NCBI GenBank assembly: GCA_024663395.1
Contig: JANFAH010000037.1
Location: 62,001 to 126,000, forward strand
Reading direction: 5' to 3'
Length of the DNA: 64,000 nt
Origin: Pisolithus tinctorius
Lineage: Eukaryota > Basidiomycota > Agaricomycetes > Boletales > Pisolithaceae
The position numbers and the translations under genes are program-made. The notes under the pieces are model-generated. The model saw only the letters and a program-made list of their open reading frames with translations, had not been told where the DNA came from and made no database searches. Of the stretch, positions 46,215 to 54,845 are shown piece by piece (within the stretch, counting starts at the first letter, position 1; every line of letters starts with the position of its first letter).

Positions 46215-49200
46215 TTTGCGTGTGTTAGGGAAGATAAGACGACAATCGACGTACTTGACTATCACCTGGCGGCCCGCCTGGTCCTCCCGCTGGAAAGGAT
46301 TTCCAGGCCAGACTTCGACGTCGTGCATTGGCATGCTAAGAGGCTGTTTCGCGCGTGTGTAGCCTTAACGAGCAGTGACCCCCTGGAGGAAGAAGACCCG
46401 GGGATCTGCGCACTATTCAAGAGCGCTGGAAATGATGAAACCAACGGGGTCGCAGATCAGTTGAAAGACGCACCGTATGACATGATCCAGTTGAATGGCG
46501 TTAAGGTCCGCGATGAGGATAAGTTGACCCTACAGAGAAATTCCTCGATAGCCAAGGATTTCACGCAAAAGATACCGAAGCCTCTGGTGGTCGTCGTGCA
46601 CGTGAACGGCCACCCGGCGCGCGCGCTGATCGACACGGGATCGCTGGCTGATTTCATGTCAGTGACGCTTGCAGAACAATTGAAAGTGAAACGTATTTCG
46701 CTTGAGAAACCTCTCACCATTCAGCTCGCGGTTCAGGGCTCGCGGTCCAAGGTGAACTTCGGCGCTAAGGCCCGTTTCCAATATCAAGGGATTGACTGCG
46801 AACGATACTTCGATGTCATGAACTTGCAAAACTACGATCTGATCCTAGGGACACCGTTCCTCTATCAGCACAAAGTAATGGTGGGGTTACACTCGCCTAG
46901 AGTCGTTGTGGGAAGTGTTACGCCCACCGAGATGAAAGGAGCGCAGGTCTCAACCCTGGAATCACGCGCGACGGACGTTTACCATGAGAACCTTGAGAAG
47001 GCAAGGAAGTACTTACAGGAATTAGCAAAGCCTCTATGCTCCCAAGTAGGAGCGACGGCCCTTCCCCCATTCCGAGCCATAAATCACGAGATCCCACTGA
47101 TAGATGAAAAGAAAATATACCCTTGGCGGCCATCTAGATGTCCAGAGGCGTTAAGACCTCTTTGGGCGGAAAAGAAAAACGCCTACTTGAAAACCGGCCG
47201 CTGGGAACTAACCGCGGCAAGGAACACTTGCCCAATGTTGCTAATACCAAAGGCAGGGAACCCTCCGCGACTCCGTGTGGTGGTCGACCTGCGCGAGCGA
47301 AACAAGAATACGCGCAAGTTATCGTCACCGATGCCTGATATGGATGGTATCCTATGGCGAGTGGCCAAGAGGCCATATAGGTCGATCATTGATGGAGCCG
47401 ACGCGTACGAACAAATTCGGGTGATCCCCGAGCATGTAGAAAGGACGGCCGTTACGACCCCAGACGGAAATATGGTCAGTCTGGTAGTCCAGCAAGGCGA
47501 CTGCAACGCTCCAGCGACGTACCAAGCCCTAATGAATCACATTTTTGGGGAATATGTGGGAACGTTCATGGACGTATACTTGGATGATATAATCATCTAC
47601 TCTGAGACCCTGGAAGATCACATTAGACACGTCAAACTCGTTCTTGAAATCCTCACACGAGAGAAACTTTACCTGAGCGAGAAGAAACTTCGTTTCTTGT
47701 GTGATGAAGTGAAGATCCTGGGTCGCGTCGTCACTGATGATGGAATAAAAATGGATCCTGAAAAGGTCGATCGGATCCTCAACTGGAAAGTCCCCACCAA
47801 CCGGACGTTATGCAAAGGATTTATTGGGTCAGTAGGCTACCTGGCAGACGACATCTACAAAGTCCGCGTACCTTTGGGTGTGCTAGCAGAAGCAAGCGCC
47901 GAAACTCGTCCCTTCCGGTGGACGTTTACTGAGCAGCGAGCATTCGAAACGGTGAAACAATACGTTGCCACCTGTGCGAGTCACAGCCGCGTTCCCTTGG
48001 AGTACGGTCCCGACCGCGAACCCATCTGGGTTATGACCGACGCCTGCGGAAATGGAATAGGCGGAGTAATTGCACAGGGGAAGGACTGGAAGTCCGCGAA
48101 GATAGCCGCCTTTTACTCTGCGAAGATGTCGTCAGCTCAACGTAACTACCCCGTTCATGAGCAAGAGCTCCTTGCTGGGGTGGAAACGATGTTAAGGCAC
48201 CGGGATATACTGCAGGGCACTCACTTCACGTGGGTTACCGACCATAAGAGTCTGATGTACTTGCTGGAACAGAAAGACCTGTCTGGGAGACAAGCACGCT
48301 GGTTAGAGAAACTGGCCGAGTTTGACTTTGATATCAAACACGTACCTGGTGTCGATAACATCCTCCCGGACGCTCTCTCTCGGATGTATGAATTTGATGC
48401 CCCAGGGACTATCCGTGCGCCCAGCGAATATCTGCATCATGACCTAGAGATTGAGGAGTCTGCCAATACGGAGGAACGTCAGCAAATCATCAGCGCACCT
48501 TTGTATGTTGGCGTCGAAGCGATGGCGATGTCCACCAGGTCCCAAGCGCGGGCAACAGTGAAACAACCGGAAGACACTTCGCCGAGTGACTCCCCCAAAG
48601 CGCCCAAGGCAGCGGGACCATCCTCTGTGCGCCGATTGCGATTAGTGCTGAAACCTCCGGCGATGCCCTCTCCAACGAGCGTTGAGGAGCGACCTATGGA
48701 GGGGGAGCCGCCTGCTGCAATGAGCAGTGCGGATGACGCATGCGAACGCACGGAGGACGCACCTGCTCAGCCCGCTACCAAGAGAGTGACCATGCGCCAT
48801 CGTCGCCCTCCAACACCGCCTGCGGAGACTGGCTGGCCTGAAACCGGTATCGAATTTGCTAGGAGAATGAAGAATCGCTTCGTTCTTCTTGGCCCAGGCG
48901 AACGAAGGAAGGGGGATGAGGACAGTGAACGTCCCCCACCTGAGGACACACACGCTGTAAACACGATGCATGACACGCGGATCCCTATGCCGGACACGGG
49001 GCAACTCACGTCGGAAGGTGACATAACGAGGGCACCGACGACTAGGGTACCATTGGTTGTATACCCAGGAAGCGAAGGGATACTCAAAGCCGCTAAGCAC
49101 AAGTATGATAGGGACCCTTTCTTCAAACGGATCATCGAGGACCCACAGGCTTTCAAGAACTTCAATATCACGCCTGACGGATTCATCAGTCTGAAACTCC

Positions 49201-52016
49201 CGGATCGCACCGTGTTCTGCGTACCTGATATTGAGGTAGACGGCAAACGACTTAGGGAGGTCATCATCAACCATGCCCACTCCTTGCTCGCCCACCTAGG
49301 CGCCAGAAAGACGGTGTCATATATTCGTGAATTCCTGTGGTGGGACTCTATGGTGAAAGATATCACCGCATACTGTACATCATGTCAGACTTGCCAACGG
49401 AGCAAGCCACCGACCCACAAACCATTCGGACTACTAAACCCACTCTCTGTACCATCCAGACCTTGGGAATCGATTGGAGTAGACTTTGTGGGACCGCTCC
49501 CAGAGTCCAAAGACCGCGACGGCGAGTATGACTCGATAATGGTGATTATCGATTTGCTAACTTCCATGGTGCACATCGTACCGAGCCGAACAACCTATAC
49601 TGCTCGTGAAGTAGCAGAATTAATGTTCGCCGAGGTGTATAAACACCACGGCTTACCTCGAGCGATCATTAGCGACCGCGACGTCCTGTTCACTAGTACC
49701 TTCTGGAAACGCCTAAATGAGCTAATTGGGATTAAGCAGAAAATGTCGAGTGCGTACCACCCGGAAACAGATGGCACAACGGAACGCGCCAACCGAACCA
49801 TTGCCCAGATGCTGAGATGCTGCATCGGGCCGAATCAAAAGGACTGGGTGTCACGACTACCTGCCATCGAGTTTGCAATCAATAACGCAACATCGGAATC
49901 AACTGGTTACGCACCGTTCTTCCTGAACACCGGACGGATGCCTCGACGGATGATCTGGGACTCCCCGACGAGAGATGAATACCCAAGCGTGAGAGCGTTT
50001 GCCAATAAAATGAAACTTACTCTGTTGGACGCCCATGACGCAATCCTAAAGGCACGATTGAAACAAGTGGTTGGCGCTAATAAAAAGCGCCGAGTGTGCC
50101 CATTTGTTACGGGTGACCTCGTGTACGTCTCCACCAAGAATATTAGCTTGTCAAGGGGGACATCGCGAAAGCTCGTACCGAAATTCATTGGACCGTACCG
50201 CATTTCGGACGACTTCGGGAATAATTCTTATCGCGTTGAATTACCTGATAACCTAAAGCAAAGAGGTATTCACGACGTGTTTCATTCATCATTGTTAAGG
50301 GTGCACATACCTAATGACGATAGAAAGTTCCCTGGACGGAAAGACGATCAGATTCCGGAACTCGGAGGGACAAACCGAGAATGGGCTGTCGACCAGATAA
50401 TTAGCCATCGTGGCAGCCGATCGGACGCGAAGTTCGAAGTGAAGTGGACAGCTGGAGATCGAACGTGGTTACCCTACGACGAGGTCGCGCACCTGAAAGC
50501 GCTTACCGATTATTTCGAGGCCATTGGGGTTGATGGGATTGAAAATTTAAGGGACGAGAGCGACGGGAGCTCGTCGGACAACGACTCCCAGGTGTTCATA
50601 GGACACTTGACACCGCATATCTGTGGGGCCCATTTAAATCGCTCATGTCCCAACTGGAGGTCCCCATCCACTCACCTACACCCCACTACGGCTGGATCCT
50701 CCCGCTCTCAAAATCATCAACCCAAGACCCGTCCTCGTCCGTACCACCCTCATCGCTCCACTAAACACAACCGACCTCCTGCGCCTTCGAGTCGTCCCTA
50801 TAACCATTCACGCCGCCCTTCGGATCACCCTCGTCGGGCCCACCTACGTTCAGGTTTGCGTACACGATCCAACTCACGAGCGTTATACACCTCCAGGCCC
50901 AGGGGACGCAAGTGCGACTCCCACTGTCATTGTTACGCCCGTAAAACCGCCTCCTACCCGAAGAGGGCACGTCGCCGATCGCACCCCGCTCCCTTGATAT
51001 CTCGGCCTGCAAGGCAACCCGTCATCAGCCCCGAAAATCTAGCGACGCTCCACAACACCCTGTCCAACATCGTTAGCGAGCTACAGAGCTTAGCTATCAA
51101 CCACTCACCTGACACGAGACGTCATCAGGCCGCCACTATGTCGAACCCTGCCCAAAGTCATTCCATTGAATGGACTAGCTTTGATTATTTTGTCATCTGG
51201 GTTGACTCCGGCCCTGGGCAGACAGAGGAGCGACTCTTGGTTCACCGTGAGCAGATTCGGTCCTTCTTCGTGTACGACAGAGCGCTGCGGCGAAACGAGG
51301 GAGATCCCCTTGACGTCCCTGCTGGATATCGTCAGTTCAGGGAAGCTTACCACCGTAGAGCCACTACGAGGTCGCGATTCGCTTACCTTGAACCTGGCAC
51401 GGGACATCGCATTGTCATCACGGGCCCAGCCCCAACTAGGGAGGAAGTTCTGGGAGCGGACGCTGACCTGCGTAGCAGGGAAGAGATAGAGGGCGGGCAG
51501 GTACTCAACGCTGCAGAGACTGAGACATTGAATAGCCTGCTCTGGGACGCGGCAGAGAGGGCTAGACGCCAGCGCGATCGCTCCCAGCGAGGTTATCAGG
51601 ACCGCCGGGATTGTAGAGGAGACAATCGTCGTACAAGGGGGCCTCTGGGTGATCGTCCCAACTCGTCGCCGTTTAGAACACAAGGATCAGAGAGGCCTCG
51701 GACCAGTAGACGTCGCGAGACCTCGCGTACAAGCAGGCGTCGCGAGGCACCTAAAACCACTGCTGATAATCGTCAGAATGCCACCGTCGCTAGTTCCTCG
51801 ACCTCTACCTTAGACATGGATCCCCCTTTCGACACCCTCGCCGATCATACTCATATCACGATTAACCATCTAAGCGTCGACAGTGTCTTCGATGGCCCGG
51901 ACGACGAAGGGGAATACGGAGAGGATTACGACGGCATAGCAGATGCGGAGGGTGAAGTTGATGAAACGATGCCCCAGGACGAGACCGCGGGAAGTGCCGG
52001 GGACGCTGCTTTGTAA
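46215..52016 (+). CDS. pol: Copy 2 Pol: protease, RT, RNase H, integrase, chromodomain and extension
   Basis: In the same frame as gag and open immediately after its UGA. The first ATG is 36 codons later at 46323. Counting from that ATG: aspartic protease ALIDTGSLADF near 100; reverse transcriptase with MDVYLDDIIIYS near 419; RNase H with TDACGNGIGG near 571; integrase zinc finger (H-x-H ... CTSCQTC) near 980-1020; integrase D, D, E in GVDFVG, SDRD and TERAN near 1052, 1116 and 1152; chromodomain (FEVKWTAGDRTWLPYDE) near 1352-1404. A further 490 residues follow, first Pro/Arg/Ser/His-rich, then a more globular part beginning MSNPAQSHSIEW. The stop lies 47 bp before the 3' LTR. Confidence 0.93.
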   Translation, partial: FACVREDKTTIDVLDYHLAARLVLPLERISRPDFDVVHWHAKRLFRACVALTSSDPLEEEDPGICALFKSAGNDETNGVADQLKDAPYDMIQLNGVKVRDEDKLTLQRNSSIAKDFTQKIPKPLVVVVHVNGHPARALIDTGSLADFMSVTLAEQLKVKRISLEKPLTIQLAVQGSRSKVNFGAKARFQYQGIDCERYFDVMNLQNYDLILGTPFLYQHKVMVGLHSPRVVVGSVTPTEMKGAQVSTLESRATDVYHENLEKARKYLQELAKPLCSQVGATALPPFRAINHEIPLIDEKKIYPWRPSRCPEALRPLWAEKKNAYLKTGRWELTAARNTCPMLLIPKAGNPPRLRVVVDLRERNKNTRKLSSPMPDMDGILWRVAKRPYRSIIDGADAYEQIRVIPEHVERTAVTTPDGNMVSLVVQQGDCNAPATYQALMNHIFGEYVGTFMDVYLDDIIIYSETLEDHIRHVKLVLEILTREKLYLSEKKLRFLCDEVKILGRVVTDDGIKMDPEKVDRILNWKVPTNRTLCKGFIGSVGYLADDIYKVRVPLGVLAEASAETRPFRWTFTEQRAFETVKQYVATCASHSRVPLEYGPDREPIWVMTDACGNGIGGVIAQGKDWKSAKIAAFYSAKMSSAQRNYPVHEQELLAGVETMLRHRDILQGTHFTWVTDHKSLMYLLEQKDLSGRQARWLEKLAEFDFDIKHVPGVDNILPDALSRMYEFDAPGTIRAPSEYLHHDLEIEESANTEERQQIISAPLYVGVEAMAMSTRSQARATVKQPEDTSPSDSPKAPKAAGPSSVRRLRLVLKPPAMPSPTSVEERPMEGEPPAAMSSADDACERTEDAPAQPATKRVTMRHRRPPTPPAETGWPETGIEFARRMKNRFVLLGPGERRKGDEDSERPPPEDTHAVNTMHDTRIPMPDTGQLTSEGDITRAPTTRVPLVVYPGSEGILKAAKHKYDRDPFFKRIIEDPQAFKNFNITPDGFISLKLPDRTVFCVPDIEVDGKRLREVIINHAHSLLAHLGARKTVSYIREFLWWDSMVKDITAYCTSCQTCQRSKPPTHKPFGLLNPLSVPSRPWESIGVDFVGPLPESKDRDGEYDSIMVIIDLLTSMVHIVPSRTTYTAREVAELMFAEVYKHHGLPRAIISDRDVLFTSTFWKRLNELIGIKQKMSSAYHPETDGTTERANRTIAQMLRCCIGPNQKDWVSRLPAIEFAINNATSESTGYAPFFLNTGRMPRRMIWDSPTRDEYPSVRAFANKMKLTLLDAHDAILKARLKQVVGANKKRRVCPFVTGDLVYVSTKNISLSRGTSRKLVPKFIGPYRISDDFGNNSYRVELPDNLKQRGIHDVFHSSLLRVHIPNDDRKFPGRKDDQIPELGGTNREWAVDQIISHRGSRSDAKFEVKWTAGDRTWLPYDEVAHLKALTDYFEAIGVDGIENLRDESDGSSSDNDSQVFIGHLTPHICGAHLNRSCPNWRSPSTHLHPTTAGSSRSQNHQPKTRPRPYHPHRSTKHNRPPAPSSRPYNHSRRPSDHPRRAHLRSGLRTRSNSRALYTSRPRGRKCDSHCHCYARKTASYPKRARRRSHPAPLISRPARQPVISPENLATLHNTLSNIVSELQSLAINHSPDTRRHQAATMSNPAQSHSIEWTSFDYFVIWVDSGPGQTEERLLVHREQIRSFFVYDRALRRNEGDPLDVPAGYRQFREAYHRRATTRSRFAYLEPGTGHRIVITGPAPTREEVLGADADLRSREEIEGGQVLNAAETETLNSLLWDAAERARRQRDRSQRGYQDRRDCRGDNRRTRGPLGDRPNSSPFRTQGSERPRTSRRRETSRTSRRREAPKTTADNRQNATVASSSTSTLDMDPPFDTLADHTHITINHLSVDSVFDGPDDEGEYGEDYDGIADAEGEVDETMPQDETAGSAGDAAL

Positions 52017-52052
52017 GCAAGTTTTACACGAAGAAAGGGTACTTTGTACCCT

Positions 52053-52063
52053 GGAGGGGGGAA
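52053..52063 (+). other. Polypurine tract of copy 2
   Basis: GGAGGGGGGAA immediately before the 3' LTR, the primer site for plus-strand DNA synthesis. Confidence 0.85.
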
Positions 52064-52353
52064 TGTAAGGATTCGGTCCGACGCTGTCGACCGTTTGTTC
52101 AGATGGTGAATTCTCTATGACAGTCTTACTTATCATCTCATTTGTTTCTTGATCCTACTTTACCCGTAGCAGTACTCTGACATATTTCGTGCCTGCTCTC
52201 TAACCTATAAAATGGCCTATGTAGCGTACTGTACGGGGACTCTCTTTTTCTACCTCGAATCAAACAGACCTTTCACTCTGGAAACGAGTAGTATTTAAGA
52301 AGAATCCTGGTGTGGTGTCGTTGCAAGTCTTATAACTTCGCATCGCCATTACA
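52064..52353 (+). repeat. Copy 2 3' LTR, 290 bp
   Basis: Appears identical to the 5' LTR. Followed by ACTGC (52354-52358), whose partner is at the far side of the inverted segment. Confidence 0.9.
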
Positions 52354-52358
52354 ACTGC

Positions 52359-53600
52359 AAAGACGTCAAGTAAGGCAATCTGGCGCAGATTCCTACGGTG
52401 TTGATTGCTCACGCGCAGGGTGAGGAAGGGAATGCCACCCGAGCGGGGCTGCAGGGGCACGTTCGAGTTTTTATAACAGTTGGTTTTATCTAAGTGGCAA
52501 AGTCAAGGCGTGGCCGAGACCGCGAATTGCAATGGCCTGTTCAATGTCTGAGCGCTACTACCACAGTGACCCTGTCCGACATGTCCTGATATGTACACCC
52601 ATGTCGTCGCCGTGCCATTGGACCAGCGAACTTGACATTGGCATCTCGCTGAGTAGGGAAATCTGAGGAGATTGACCATGTATTAATGCCACCGAGTGCC
52701 AATCAGGGTCCTGGTGCATCACGTATAGGTAGTTCCAACACAGACTTCGTGGCAGATAAAGCATGGAGGGTTCTGCGTTTGACACGTTACATGTCTGTTT
52801 GATGGTAGTCACGGATCGAGAAGGTATGGCGTTTTGCGGGGTTCATAGGGAGGGCTGACGATATCCATGGTTAGTTAACCGTACTTCTCCCCACTGCTGT
52901 TTCGTCAACTTGTTGTCCTCATGGCAGACCGGAATGTCACAAATCCGACATCGGATGATTTCGGTCAGCGCGCTCCTCATGCATGTTACACCTCTTTCGA
53001 CGTTGCGGTATAGAGTTCTTCATCAAACTGCAACACTGTCTTCTAGGCCTCTACGCGTGAGCTTTCTGCCGACTGCTCAAGAAAACCACTCATTGACTAT
53101 TTAGTTGGGAATTTGTTATCTCGCTCGACTTCGATTGGAAAGTTATCACTGGGAAACATGCCTTTCGATGGCCCTTGGTAAGCATCCTTGCTTGATGAAC
53201 AATTCAAACCGACCCACTGATACACCAGCAGTTTTTTTATTTTGCTGGAAGATATTTGATGTTGGCTGCATTAATAGGAATGTAAGCCATATCCTTGATG
53301 ACTATGGACCACCTATATGCTGCTGAAATATCGTGTAGCATAGTCTCAGTTGACCCTCCCACGTATGTCCTACACACCCTAACATCTGTGGCGTATTGAC
53401 ACCGTAAAACAACACAAAAGGTCGCTAAATTGTCATAATTTGGTCACATTCAACGAGGTTGGTTGCCGTTATCATTCTCAAAACCTAGTTGAGCGCAAAG
53501 CTTCCGATAGTTAGCTGCGAGCGCTTCTCTTGGTTTGGCTTGCATCAACTTGGCAGTTCGCACGTACGCGCCAATGTCTTCGGGACATGTACTCTTTCCG
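52359..53600. other. Intergenic region right of copy 2, no clear gene
   Basis: Short frames only. A minus-strand frame at 52558-52812 (MLYLPRSLCWNYLYVMHQD) is open for 84 codons without a known domain. Upstream exons of the membrane protein at 53612 onwards may lie here but I could not assign them. Confidence 0.4.
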
Positions 53601-53611
53601 ACGGATATTCT

Positions 53612-54516
53612 AGCATTGCCGTATGGCACAATAAGTGGATTACGCGGCTTGTGATTCTTCTCGTCCTTGGGCATTGGTCACTGGTATTGCAGAGCGGCCT
53701 CGTGATCACGTCATGGACACCGACCTCGGGTTGTGTAATCGTGGAGACCAAAAATACTATTCTCGCTGCGACGTCCTTGTATGCAATGAGCTTTGATTTC
53801 ATCGTTCTCTGCCTTTTGGCCTATAGGCTGGCCTTTGCCCTTGACCCGATATCCATTGCCTCGGGTGGACTCGCGCGCAGGCTTATTTCTGAGGGACTCG
53901 TCTATTTTCTTGTCTCGTAAGTTTACAATCGCTTTATAGTATATATAAATATATCTTGCTTCTCACCAGTTTCGTATGCAATTCTATCTCCTCGCTGCTC
54001 ATGATTATTATTGTCTACGACCCCGTGGTGGCCGTGATTTTTCATATCCCTGCCTGCGTTGCGTCCACGGTAAGCACACACAGATGACAAGCGATACTGC
54101 CACCTAACTCATTCTTCCGGGTTATGTTGGGCAGATTGCATCCTCGCGAGTCGTTCGCAGCCTCAGCACATTCAATGCGGAGACGGGGAGAGTACAGTAA
54201 ACACCTTTCAACTGATGAGTCGCGCACAGTGCGATGACCACTTGATTAGCGCCGATATTGGCAGTGTTCGCAACACGCCCGTATTCGTAGGGGGGACTAT
54301 CTCCTCTAGAGGAAATGGGCGCACGGACCGAGTAGATGACGTTTGCATTGAGGTATGTTCCGTTTCGTTTCTACAACAAAATGTTTACTCGTGTATTCCC
54401 CTTATTAGACGGGGAAACTCTCATCAATTGGAGCAGAAGCCGACCAAGGCATATGCAGGCATGCTGCAGAAGTTAGTGAATCAGATGAGAAGTTGTCTGC
54501 AGACGGCATGGTTTAG
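53612..54516 (+). CDS. Multipass (7TM-like) membrane protein of Agaricomycete type, 5' end unresolved
   Basis: From IAVWHNKWITRLVILLVL onwards there are hydrophobic segments (GHWSLVLQSGLVITSW, TSLYAMSFDFIVLCLLAYR, GLVYFLVSFVCNSISSLL, MIIIVYDPVVAVIFHIPA), then ASSRVVRSLSTFN. The order matches the second half of a large, uncharacterised mushroom family of seven-helix proteins with a variable cytoplasmic tail. Clear introns are at 53920-53973 and about 54070-54134. A late intron (about 54354-54409) joins VDDVCIE to TGKLSSIGAEAD, ending at TAG 54514-54516. The first helices and the start codon are not found upstream, and one intron near 54200 is unclear, so this may be a 5'-truncated gene. Confidence 0.55.
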
Positions 54517-54747
54517 ACAAGTCGGTTGCTGTCAGACTGCGTGGAGCTTTCTGCAGTTGTAATTTTACAATTGTTATGTAGCTTGGGTCCTTTGAGCTTT
54601 GGTAGCGCTTCTTGGCATGTCTCTACACTTATAGCATTATATAGGCAAGTCCAATACCTATGTATGTACTGTACCTCCAATTTTTTCCGGTGGGTATCAC
54701 AGTATTGACATGTAGATCTTCGTTATGGGTAGAATAGGTGAGCCACG

Positions 54748-54760
54748 AAAAAAATTAAAA
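54748..54760 (-). terminator. RNA polymerase III terminator of tRNA-Gln
   Basis: On the minus strand TTTT, then a run of seven T, follows 4 nt after the tRNA 3' end. Confidence 0.7.
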
Positions 54761-54764
54761 GTAA

Positions 54765-54845
54765 GGTCCTGCCAGGATTCGAACCTGGGTTTCGGGAACA
54801 TCTTATAATCAGAATCCCGAGTGATAACCGCTACACTACAAGACC
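54765..54845 (-). tRNA. tRNA-Gln (anticodon CUG) with a 10-nt intron
   Basis: 81 nt on the minus strand. The acceptor stem GGTCTTG pairs with CAGGACC (one G-T). The D arm has GTGTAGCGGTTATCAC (A box). The anticodon stem CGGGA/TCCCG encloses TTCTGA, a 10-nt insert and T. The T arm CCAGG/CCTGG encloses TTCGAAT (B box). Removing ten bases after position 37 gives a standard 7-base loop with anticodon CTG. CCA is not encoded, as expected in eukaryotes. Confidence 0.9.

Larger units (their letters stand above)
42796..52353 (+). mobile_element. Chromodomain Ty3/gypsy retrotransposon, copy 2 (plus, intact)
   Basis: 9558 bp with LTRs at 42796-43085 and 52064-52353 that look identical. The order protease, reverse transcriptase, RNase H, integrase, chromodomain defines a Ty3/gypsy chromovirus. 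Flanks are TCACC (left) and ACTGC (right), which do not match each other. Gag and pol are open apart from one in-frame UGA. Identical-looking LTRs and open frames make it a candidate active copy. Confidence 0.95.

Noticed and set aside
24979..52353. Reading the swapped flanks as two solo-LTR or gene-conversion events
   Set aside because: Both elements are full length, and both duplications are restored by one inversion, which is simpler.
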